From Cinnamomum chago (lineage: Eukaryota > Streptophyta > Magnoliopsida > Laurales > Lauraceae): a stretch of DNA of 64,000 nt. The notes under the pieces were generated by a model. That model saw nothing but the letters and a program-made list of their open reading frames with translations, did no database searches and had not been told where the DNA came from. The stretch covers positions 44,485,501-44,549,500 of the forward strand of contig CP142458.1 of the NCBI GenBank assembly GCA_038049695.1. Reading direction: 5' to 3'. Position numbers and translations under genes: made by a program. Shown here one piece after another: positions 54,913-64,000 of this stretch (positions within the stretch are counted from its first letter, which is position 1; each line of letters opens with the position of its first letter).

Positions 54913-56778
54913 GTTAGGGATTTTGTGTTTTGCAATTTGATGGATGCATTATCATTTTAACATCATTTGAATTTTCACACATGCATGATTTAGAAAATCT
55001 TGAAATCTTGATTTACACATGCATTGCTTTTAACTCTTGTAGAAATCTTGGTTCATGCATGTTTTGATTTTAAACTTGGATGCAATTAGTTTTGAAAAGA
55101 AGATTTTTGAATCAAGCTAGCCTATGAGTATTAAATCTTTCAAATCATTTTAGGATTTTTATTTTTCATGTTTTTAAACCTCTTAGTTTGATTTAAATCA
55201 TGATTTCAAGCTTGATTCATTGACCCAAATATCCCCTCAAAGAAATACTTTGAAATATGCATTTTTGGGGAATTTGGTAATTGGGCCCGGGTCGACCTGC
55301 AGTGTGCTAAGTCGACTGAGCCCATGGACCCGGTCGACCGAGCACACATGGGGTCGACCGGGAAAGAGCCGTTAGGACTCTTTTCAAACGGGCATTTTTA
55401 TGACCGTTGAGTACCCGGTCGATCGGGGACTAGCCGTTGGCCAATTTTTGGTATAAAAAAGAAGCTCATTCCTATAGAAAAATAAAGGAACTAAAAGGCC
55501 CTCCTTGAGATGTTTTGAGGCCAATCAAAGGGGAATGAGCTAAGGGATGATAAGGGGTCATTTGGAAAGCTAAAGTTTGGTTCCATTGAGTTAAATCACT
55601 AAGTAAACTTTACTTTTCTTAATCATATGTTTTCATGCTTGGTTTTAATTATTGGTAAATCTTTTCTAACATGATAAACTATGATTGTTTGTGTTCTTAA
55701 CATGTATATGTTTTGAATTGATTTATTGTTTTGGATGCATCACCTTGATTCAAACCAGGTAGTACTCATATTGGTATATCTAAGTAAATCATGTTATTGA
55801 AAACATCTTTGAAATTATATGTAACATGATTCCTATACTTGGTTGTATCTTTGGTTGTTGTTTTTCATCATAAGAAAATAACTTTCAAATCTATCTTATG
55901 TTTTGGATTCAACAACTTCACAAATCATATGTACTTTTGTTTTAAAGTTTCACAGCTTGTTTAGCATTGATAGGTATATCATTTTCAAGTTGAATTTTTA
56001 ATTACATGTGTTTGTCCCTTAACTTCAATCAAATCATTTTTGTGTTTTACACCGTCAAATGCTTTTAGCATACATATATTGAGTTACATTGTTAATTTGA
56101 TTGAAATCCTTATGTTTCACATGTTTTGTTCTTAGAATCTCACAACTTGTTTGGAATACATAGGTATATCTTTTATAAGTTATTATTAACATGTGATTAA
56201 CATTCTTTCCTCAATCTTAAATATTTTTATGAGCTAAAACTTTTAAAAGCCTTTGGCATACATTTATGAGCTTTTATTTTCAAATTGATTGAGGACATTA
56301 TACATACACATTGTGCATTCATCTTTGCATTCATTGTGTGTGTGTGTGTGTGAATTAGATTTTCACTTTCATATTCGCCTAATTAAGAGGCATTGTATTG
56401 AGCTAAAATTGTATCTCCATCAAGTGTATTCTAGACACTACTTAGAGAGATAACCAACCTTTTGGTTGCAGAGGTTATTGCTTAGCCTTGGAAAGCATGA
56501 TGTAAAGGTTATTGCTTAGCCTATTAAAAAGCATAGATAGTGGAAATCCGGTGGGGGTGTAGGTGCAGAAGCTGGTAGTGGATGTAGGCATTGAGGCCTT
56601 ACCACTATAAATCATTTTGTGATGGTGCATGCTTTGTGGTGATTGTTTTTGTTAGCTTTCGCATTTAGTTTGATAATAATCACTAGTGGCTAATTTAATT
56701 AAAGAAGTTAAAATTGGTCATAATTGGTCACTAATTTGAAGCTCACCCGATTCACCCCCCCCCCCCTTCTATGGTTCG
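54913..56778 (+). repeat. S2: 5' LTR, part 1
   Basis: Starts TGTTAGGGATTTTGTG inside T1 RT. It is the reverse complement of S1 and S3 over large parts. It contains a GTCGAC palindrome block (55291-55440), the AGGTTATTGCTTAGCC repeat (about 56470-56520), a short (GT)n run near 56336-56352, and a C homopolymer (about 56756-56767). It is cut by T2. Confidence 0.82.
55289..55440. repeat. GTCGAC palindrome cluster in the S2 LTR
   Basis: GTCGAC at 55291, 55311, 55333 and 55353 and a GTCGATCG variant near 55428. The flanks include GACCGTTGAGTACCCGGTCG, close to CCGTTGGTCAATACCCGGTCG in T4. Confidence 0.85.
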
Positions 56779-59775
56779 TGTAAGACCCCGACCCGAGTGA
56801 ACCCGATTAGTGCTAATTAAGTTGCGTGTTAGTGCTAAGCTTGATTAGTGTTTTTGGTTAATTTGGGTTTAGAATAACCTTGATTCTAGTTTTGGGCTAC
56901 TTTGAGTGTTTTGATAGCTAGTGGGGCCCTTTGGGGGTTCCCTTTTCGGCTTTGCGTTTTCTTGAGAATTTTTCCGATTTGTTGTGAATTGTGTTTTTGG
57001 CCCGTTGCATTCATCTTGAGGAATCCTACAACTTTCATGTTGATCCCGATTTCGTTTGAGGTCCCGAAATCCGATTTCATAGCCTTGAGGGTAAAACAGT
57101 CATTGCACACCAAATCTGTACCCAAAACTTAATATTCTCGAAACCCGCGAAACATACACTTTTTGGAAACTAGATATTTCGACAAACATTTCTTCCTTCT
57201 TCGTCGAATTCATCCGAGGACCCGAGTGAGATGATTTCAGCCAAGTTAGTTCCTTAAGTTGTGGGACCCAACCTCTCAAGTGTTAACAAGGAGACCCTTC
57301 CCTTCCTTCTCCATTTTCATGTTCCAGCACAACTATTGAGCCTAGGGTTTTCCTTGCTTTCTCTTCTTCTTCTTGCTTCTCCATCTCAAATCCTCACCAA
57401 TATTGCACCAAACTCGAAATGGAGATCACAAATCTCTTCCTCATCTAGCAAGCTTCACTTTGATACCTTTTGTAGAAGAATCCCTCAACTTTGAGACTCC
57501 CTTTGAGATAGCCCTCTTCATTTGAAGGTCATCCAAGTAAGTGTTCTTCTTCATCTCCTAGATTAGTGTTCCTCTAGCCCTTGAGAAGCTACATTTGCAT
57601 TATTGTTGGTTCTTTCATTTTCATTCTTTGTGTAACCCATTTTAGGGTTGTTTTTGGGGGTTTTTTTATTGTAGCTTGGCTTTGAGCAATAGAGGTGAAT
57701 AGAGGCTTGTTTTCATCTAGCTTGGACTTGAGGCAAGGGAATGTTTGGATGTTTTTAAGTTTGAAATGGTTTGGTGAAGCATTTATGGTTTTCATGCTTT
57801 CATTGATTGCTTTTATTGAGGTTTCATGGTTGAAATAAATGATCTTTACACATCTTGATAGCCTTATTTAATGTCTTGGAAAACATGTGTTGAAGCCATC
57901 TTGATTATAGTTCTATGTGGTTGTTGAGGTGTTGGAAGGAAAGGAAACAAAAAGGAGAAAAATCAGGTTCCCGGACCTGCTGCACGCCCAGGTCCGATCG
58001 ATCGGACCTACAGGCCGATCGATCGGACCTACAGGCCGATCGATCGGTCTGTCTTTAACTGTAAGCCTTTTTGAGCCGATCGATCGGCCGATCGATCGGA
58101 CTCTGTGCATATCTGGTACAGTGAGTTTTGATATTTATTTTTTTTGTGGACCTTGGCTACCCTCCTTAGACTCATTTGACCATATGTGAGGATGTCTTGA
58201 GCCGATGCTCTTCACGGTTAGTTCGGAGGCATCGAAGTTCAATCTATTTCAATCTTGAACGGGATGGAACGACACGATACCTTCTTCATACCTAAATACA
58301 AAGTCTATTCCCCTGGGTATCGCGAATTCTATTCCTTTCGGTGACTGAGTAGGTTGCTCGATGGTTCCGGGTTGACATCATACTTAGGATGGACCGTTTA
58401 TAGTATTGATTTTTCTATCATAGCATCTAGTACTATCCATGAGCTCATTTAAAGTTTTAAAAATAGTAAAAGTGCATAAGGAGCCCGGAATGTCTTCAAA
58501 CTCAAAGAGTACCGAATCATTTCAATAATCGACATACGGGACCCCTATTCACTTAAATAGATCTTGAAATCAATATCTTCCCGGAGTTTAAATAGTTCAT
58601 TTTATTCTTCATTTCCAAGATTTACTTTACATGATCTGTTTTCCCGAAAGCTTGATGGTTACACTAGTAACATGGACTTGTCCCGAAGAGTATTGCCCGA
58701 TATGAAATGGAAGTTATATGTTTGAATATTCTTGCCCGTTCATTGATTTACTTGTACTTGATTTACTTGCATATGTATCGATGTGTTATTTAACCTATGT
58801 GTCGGCATCACTAAGCTTGGATACCTTGTCGGTTTGATCCATCGACTTGGAAATCCCTCTCCCATCCCGCCAGCTGCAATTTGGATCCCGATACCCGGTC
58901 ATTACCGTGGTCCCGTCCCGATACCCGGTTCGCTACCGTGGTCCCGTTCCCGTATATTTATATTGTATATATGATTGCGTTGATTCTCCTCACCTTGTGT
59001 GACTGAGAACAACATCCCGTGATACTGTTGTCACTTTAGTGACAGAGGACTTAGCTTTATGTGATTGCCATCTCGTGAGTTCTCGATCCCTTGGTTACCT
59101 CATATGTTTTATCTTGTTTACATGTTTTCTAGCAAATGATTTATCTATTTTATGAGAGTTCTTGCTTAAACAAATTTCCTTGCTTTCCGAGATATTTCAT
59201 CTATTATATGTGTTGTATCTTCTCACTCTCTTGTCAGACCGTCGTGTCTGATCCTTTGCTTTGGTACTCAGGTCCTGTTGCCGGTTTCCTTGAGGAGGAG
59301 CCGGAGGAGGCGGTAGGTGAGCCGCAACCTCTAGTTGAGTGGCGAGCTGACGATGTCATGTAGACATCGGGTTGCTACAAGAGGCGTAACATTCTGGGGA
59401 GAAGTTATTAACCATTCTTTTGGGTTATTATTTTGTAATATTGGCCTTTGTTGGCCTCTAATTTTGGGGAATGTAACTAAATGATATTTTGTCTAACTTT
59501 AACAACCTTTGGGAAACATGCTATAGATCATTGCTCATTCTGATACAGGTTTGATATTTAATGTTAATACTTGCATGACTAGAGATAGTCTACTATTTGA
59601 TTTGCTACACGCTTCCGCACTCAAAAGGAAATATTCATGCAAAGTTGTGATATCCTCACCGCGGACACCTGTGGGAAATTAAATAAATTGTATATTGTGG
59701 ATGTTGACCCATCATCAATCATTTCCACCAATGTCCCGATCCCGGATTCGAATTTCCCGGTCCGGGGTCGCGACA
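56779..59775 (+). mobile_element. T2: solo Tekay/Del-type LTR inserted in the S2 LTR
   Basis: TGTAAGACCCCGACCC to GGGGTCGCGACA, 2997 bases, with a perfect GTTCG duplication (56774-56778 and 59776-59780). No internal region or second LTR is present. S2 LTR sequence resumes immediately at 59781 (GATCTCAGACTTTCA). The orientation is opposite to T1 and T3. A block with the palindrome CGATCGATCG lies at 57994-58101. Confidence 0.93.
57994..58101. repeat. CGATCGATCG palindrome repeat in the T2 LTR
   Basis: CCGATCGATCGG occurs about five times; the first three are in tandem units of about 21 bases containing ACCTACAGG. It is perfectly self-complementary and could fold. Confidence 0.9.
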
Positions 59776-59780
59776 GTTCG

Positions 59781-59795
59781 GATCTCAGACTTTCA
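59781..59795 (+). repeat. S2: 5' LTR, last 15 bases
   Basis: GATCTCAGACTTTCA completes the LTR (compare GATCACGGACTTTCA, the reverse complement of the S3 end). Confidence 0.88.
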
Positions 59796-59797
59796 AT

Positions 59798-59809
59798 TGG
59801 TATCAGAGG
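59798..59809 (+). other. S2 primer-binding site (initiator tRNA-Met)
   Basis: TGGTATCAGAGG, two bases after the LTR end. This shows that S2 is a 5' LTR of a plus-strand element and not a solo LTR. Confidence 0.92.
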
Positions 59810-61726
59810 AAGGTTACTCCATTATAGGGCTTAACAACCCGGAGTTGATCCTTATTAGTTATAATCTAGATTAGAACCCTAGTGTTGTGTTTTATTGCAT
59901 ATCTTTAAAATGATTTCCACTATGGTCGAAAATGAAAGTTTCCTTCCTAGATCTTTATTTCCCCAAAGAACCATTTCACCACTCTAAGAATTTTTTTCAA
60001 GTTAAATCTCCAAGAGTTGGTGGGACTTCAAAGTGGACTCTCAAGGACAACCTTATCAAGACCTTAGGTAAATCTTCAAAGGTAGACAATTTGACTAACC
60101 TTAAGGCCTTGAACCTCTCTAGACCAACCTATTCTTTTTAGTTATATCTAATTGTTGGTCATGTTACATTTGCATTTTGTTTCTATATAGTCACATCTCT
60201 TAAAATGTAATGTTTCTTTGTGATCATTTGATTTTTTTCTTTATGAACTTTTAGTTTTATCTCATGGTTTTCAAAATCCTTTGATTACAATATTATCATG
60301 ATAGATTTGCATTCTGTTCATATAGTTATATCTCTTGTAGTGCATTTCTATTGATGATCAATTGATTGTGATTGCAAAAGCTTTCATAGCTATATTTTTC
60401 ATGATCAATTGATGTTGGAAAATATGTGTTCAATTTGTATGAGTGTCTATTGTCATATTTAGGATACAAATTTAAAAATTTATAATAGTTCACTTCATGT
60501 TTTTCAAAATCGCTTGCTCACAATTTTATAAATGATTCATTGTTGGGATTTTGAATATTGAAGTGATTTGAAAAACTTTGGTTCTAAGGTTTTTGGTTAT
60601 ATTTATAGAAATATTTTCCTTCAATTTATTTCCTTGTGCTTAATTATGATTATATCATTTGGAAGGAAATAAAATTTTACAAACAATTTGCATTTTTGCT
60701 CAACAAAGTCACATTCTTTCAAATACAAATTGATTTTGATGTTATGTCTTACATTGCGTGGTTGGGTATGCTGTCATTGATTGGCATGTTTGTGCCTAAC
60801 TTTGTATATATTTTCATTAATGCAAATTGATGCTTGTTTATGTGCTTTATAGTAAAATATTTTGTTTTACTATCATGTGAGCTTAATAAGTACATATGTG
60901 ATTTAGTGTGCTAAGCTCATTTGGTATACTCTTCATATCTATTTTCCATTGCATTGTTATCTTAGTACATCTGCTAGAGTGGAGATGTTGCGTGATAGAT
61001 TAATGGATCATTTTAGATGAATTGGAATTAAACCATTGTTCTTAATAGGTATACCCATATATGAGATCCATTTTCATCTATATGCGATCCATGATATCCT
61101 TCTAACTCTATACCTTCTCGTGCATGCATAGTTATATTCTTTATTGATGATATGGTATGAGTTAGATCTTGAGTGTTGATTGATCATCTCTATGAAAATG
61201 TCAAATCGTTCCATGTATGGTTGTTATCTTAGTTATATTTGTAGATACCATACTAAAACTCAAATCCATCATTTATGCCTTCTAATCTTTTTTTTTTTAA
61301 ATGGATGGTTATGATTTTGATTTATGTATATTCTCTAAGTGATGTCATCCTTATACATGTTTCAACTTCATAGTAGTGATCTTGATCATATGAACCTCTT
61401 TAAAATCCATTCCTTGTATTTCATAGTTATATCTATTGTTTGATGGATATCTTATAGATGTTGAATTCATATGATTTTGACACTTTGAAAATTGCAAGCA
61501 TCACCAAGCTATATCCTTTTATGCAATTTAACTTGTTCATCACTATGCTCATTAGTTATATCATTAAAAGCAATGAATATCCATTTATGACGCTTGATGG
61601 AATTTTGTGTTTGTCACATCCTTGCTCTTAATCATGCTTTCAAATTCAATTGGTTTCAATTGGTATAATTTTCAATTGATTTCATATCCAATTGATGTCA
61701 TATCTTGAGAATGTGATAGACCTTGT
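59810..61726 (+). other. S2 internal region, no recognised protein
   Basis: A 69-codon frame at 59932-60141 (LGKSSKVDNLTNLKALNLSRP) matches nothing I know and may be the start of gag, heavily decayed. From 60130 the DNA is very AT-rich, with a loosely recurring TAGTTATATCT motif. No RT, integrase or protease motif is visible. Confidence 0.5.
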
Positions 61727-62475
61727 TGAAAGTCCGTGATCCGAACCCTAGAAGGGGGGGGGGGGGGGGGGGGGCGGCGGGGGGGGGAATAGGGTGAGCT
61801 ACAAATTAGTGAACAATAATGCCCAATTTTAAAGTTCTTTAATTAAATTAGTCACTAGTGATGATTATCAAAATAAATGCAGAAACTAACAAAAACAATC
61901 ACCACAAAGCATTCACCATCACACAATGATTTATAGTGGTTCGGCCTCAATGTCTACATCCACTACCGGCTTGTGATCCAACACCACACCGGATTTCCAC
62001 TATTTATGCTTTTCAATAGGCTAAGCAATTACCTTTGCAATATGCTTTCCAAGGCTAAGCAATAACCTCTACAACTGATGTTTTTCAAGGCTTAACATCA
62101 ACCTATACACTATGCTTTTCTTGGCTAAGCAATAACCTATGTAACCTGAAGGTTGGATCTCTCTCTGAGTAGTGTCTAGAATACACTTGATGGAGATAAA
62201 ATTTAAGCTTAATTACAATGCCTCTTGATTAGGCGGATATGAAAGTGAAAATCAAATTCACAAAGACACACTATGAATGCAAAGATGAATGCACAATGTG
62301 TATGTATGATGTCCTCAATCAATTTGAAAATAAAAGCTCATAAATGTATGCTAAAGGCTTTTAAAAGTTTTAGCTCATAAAAACATTTATGATTGAGGAA
62401 GGAATGCTAGTCACATGTTAAAAATAACTTGTAAAAGATATATGTATGTATTCTAAACAAGTTGTGAAGTTCTAA
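61727..62475 (-). mobile_element. S3: partial LTR, same family as S1 and S2, cut by T3
   Basis: Starts TGAAAGTCCGTGATCCGAACCC, contains GTGGTTCGGCCTCAATGTCT and the GGCTAAGCAATAACCT repeat, and stops at AACAAGTTGTGAAGTTCTAA where T3 begins. The rest of the LTR lies outside the window. Confidence 0.82.
61754..61787. repeat. G homopolymer, interrupted
   Basis: About 34 bases of almost pure G with two C interruptions, at the place where S1 has only GTGGGGGTG and S2 a C run on the other strand. Length is likely unstable and sequencing-sensitive. Confidence 0.85.
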
Positions 62476-63562
62476 TGTCGCGACCCCGGAACGGGACCCC
62501 CGGGCCCGCGACGTTGCGTTTGTTTGCGTACATTAAATGTTTGGAGATATACTTTCCCACAGGTTCCCGCGGTGAGGATTCCCAAAGACACGCGAAATCT
62601 GATTCACACGATCAAGTATGCGGAAGCGTGTAGCAAAACACATCTAGGTAAGCACCAATAAAATGTTTAAGTGCCATGACAAGTAGTAACAAGACATAGT
62701 ATCAATGAAAGAAGCTAACATGGCATTCCCATTAATATTCAAGTCATAAGACTAACACAAAAGTAAGTTAAGTTTTGTTACAATCCCATAAGAGGCCAAC
62801 AGAGGCCAATACAATTCTCCCAAAATAATCAAAAGAAACCCCAAGACAACAGATGACGAGACTCAATAAACCCGCTCGACGTCTAGAAGACATCGTCGGG
62901 CTGCCACTCTCTCACAGGGGTTGGCTCACAAGCCTCCTTCTGACGCTCCTCCTCAAAGGTAACGTCTCCTGCACCTGGGCACCAACAAACAAGGGTCAAA
63001 CACAACGGTTTGGCAGGAAATCAATTTAGGTGCAAGCATGAAACAATAAACGTTTTAGAAACATATAATAAATCCTTGATGTGAAATACCATAATAACTG
63101 AGATACATTTGCAGAAATATTTAACTGAGCTGAGATACTGAAACAAACTAGCATGAGTACATAATATATCATGAATAGTTACAATCCACAAAGAGCCCAT
63201 CCTTTCTCTATCATTTATATAATGAAAAGAGCAAGCACGCACGACAAGCAAGATATACATAATATAATCACGACACGATTTCCCACAAAGACGGGAATTC
63301 CGGCCGTGGAACCGGACACGCACGATGTGTAATAAATACACGACCAGTCTGCAGACAGTCCACATGTTTAAGGACCCCCAGACAGTGGATCAAACTGAAA
63401 GGGCAGTCCAAGCTCAGTGGTGTTACTTAATTCATGAATGCACAAAACACGCGAAACACTATCAAAACATGTGAGATAAAAAGGGGGAAATCACTTATCA
63501 AAACACGATGAACACGACTAGCAAGGCATAATTAATATGCATAACACGCTTAGGAAGTGATC
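62476..63562 (-). mobile_element. T3: Tekay/Del-type LTR, cut by X
   Basis: Starts TGTCGCGACCCCGG and aligns with the first 1.1 kb of the T1 LTR (GTTCCCGCGGTGAGGATTC, ATCAAGTATGCGGAAGCGTG). It is interrupted after AGGAAGTGATC. No coding region is present. Confidence 0.88.
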
Positions 63563-64000
63563 TGTTGACACCAAAAATGTCACTTTGCCTCCTCACACCA
63601 AAAGCTACACGGAGCCGCATCCTACCAAAAATAGGCAGGCGCTACTTCAAGCATCAGATCTTGTCAGAATCAAACAAAAACAGCAAGGTCATTCAAAACA
63701 ACCAAAAGAGAGGTACACATGAAGTTTCGGGCCATTCCGACATCATTCGGCCTAACTTCACTTCTCCAACAGCTGAGCAGCAGCTCCCGGCGGCGACAGT
63801 GTCGAAGACTTCAAATCTTCGATCAGAACCTACGGATGGTTACAAAATACCTCCAAAAGGCTCCATGTCAAGTTTCAAGTCAAACCGACACCGTTTGACC
63901 CTCCATCAACTCTCGAGCAGCAAAATCAAGCCCTTAGGTAGCGAGAACTACCGAGGTCGTCACTCATCAAACAGAGCACATAGGCGGCTTCTACATACTC
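63563..64000. mobile_element. X: start of an unidentified insertion
   Basis: At 63563 the T3 LTR changes abruptly to TGTTGACACCAAAAATGTCAC, a TG-initiated sequence without similarity to the rest of the window. It looks like the edge of another LTR element. Only 438 bases are visible, with no coding motif, so neither family nor strand is known. Confidence 0.5.

Noticed and set aside
57261-57494. 77-codon plus-strand frame with a hydrophobic Leu and Ser stretch like a signal peptide
   Set aside because: It lies in the middle of the T2 solo LTR and has no partner exon; the Leu stretch comes from CTTCTT repeats.
61727-62475. S3 as the 3' LTR partner of S2
   Set aside because: It is in inverted orientation to S2, so the two cannot be the LTRs of one element; S3 is a separate insertion.

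Overview
This is nuclear DNA of a plant with a large, repeat-rich genome, almost certainly a flowering plant. The evidence is stacked LTR retrotransposons of typical plant lineages (Ty3/Gypsy Tat-type and chromoviruses, Ty1/Copia), a captured piece of chloroplast DNA (trnL-UAA intron joined to ycf2), and one genuine host exon, the C-terminal exon of an AP180/PICALM-type ANTH clathrin-assembly protein (37798-38145, + strand). I cannot name the species. No bacterial operon, CRISPR array or intact autonomous transposon is visible. Apart from the host exon, every long coding trace is a decayed transposon gene.

Element labels used below. E1 (1327-12327, minus strand) is an 11 kb Tat-type Gypsy element with both LTRs and a perfect 5-bp target duplication. 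It carries gag, protease, RT, RNase H plus a second archaeal-type RNase H, integrase, and an extra antisense, apparently spliced gene (2623-4894, plus strand). A short stretch with a Copia integrase remnant (12333-12726) separates E1 from the next element.

G0 (12727-33999, plus strand) is an old, pol-deleted Gypsy element. Its 5' LTR was split by Copia element C1 (13169-28146, minus strand). The 3' LTR of C1 was in turn hit by a chimeric plastid insertion (about 13303-14777) and by chromovirus V1 (15591-22352, minus strand). The 3' LTR of G0 was split by a second, internally deleted element V2 (30322-33780, minus strand). The order of insertions can be read from the interrupted LTRs and target duplications.

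The segment 34000-39642 is the least transposon-dominated part. It has a 50-bp triplicated repeat, a 3.3 kb solo LTR of Tekay/Del type (T4, 34323-37645), the end of an intron, the AP180-like last exon, its 3' untranslated region, and about 204-bp tandem repeats.

From 39643 to the right edge there is a chain of insertions opened but not closed inside the window. S1 (LTR with palindromic repeats, possibly Sirevirus-like) is cut by Copia element C2 (from 40927, with a solo LTR of its own family in its leader). The 3' LTR of C2 is cut by Tekay element T1 (from 49575). The RT of T1 is cut by element S2 (from 54913), whose 5' LTR holds solo Tekay LTR T2 (56779-59775). The interior of S2 is cut by S3 (61727), S3 by T3 (62476), and T3 by a further unidentified element X (63563).

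Functionally the transposon proteins belong to one type of cycle (Gag capsid, protease, RT/RNase H, integrase), but the copies read here carry stops, frameshifts, deletions or replaced catalytic residues. The only gene likely to matter to the host is the clathrin adaptor, whose other exons are not visible here. The observations I rate highest are the antisense spliced gene in E1, the palindromic repeat blocks recurring in unrelated LTRs and leaders, the two-locus plastid chimera, and the duplication-plus-inversion scar in V1.
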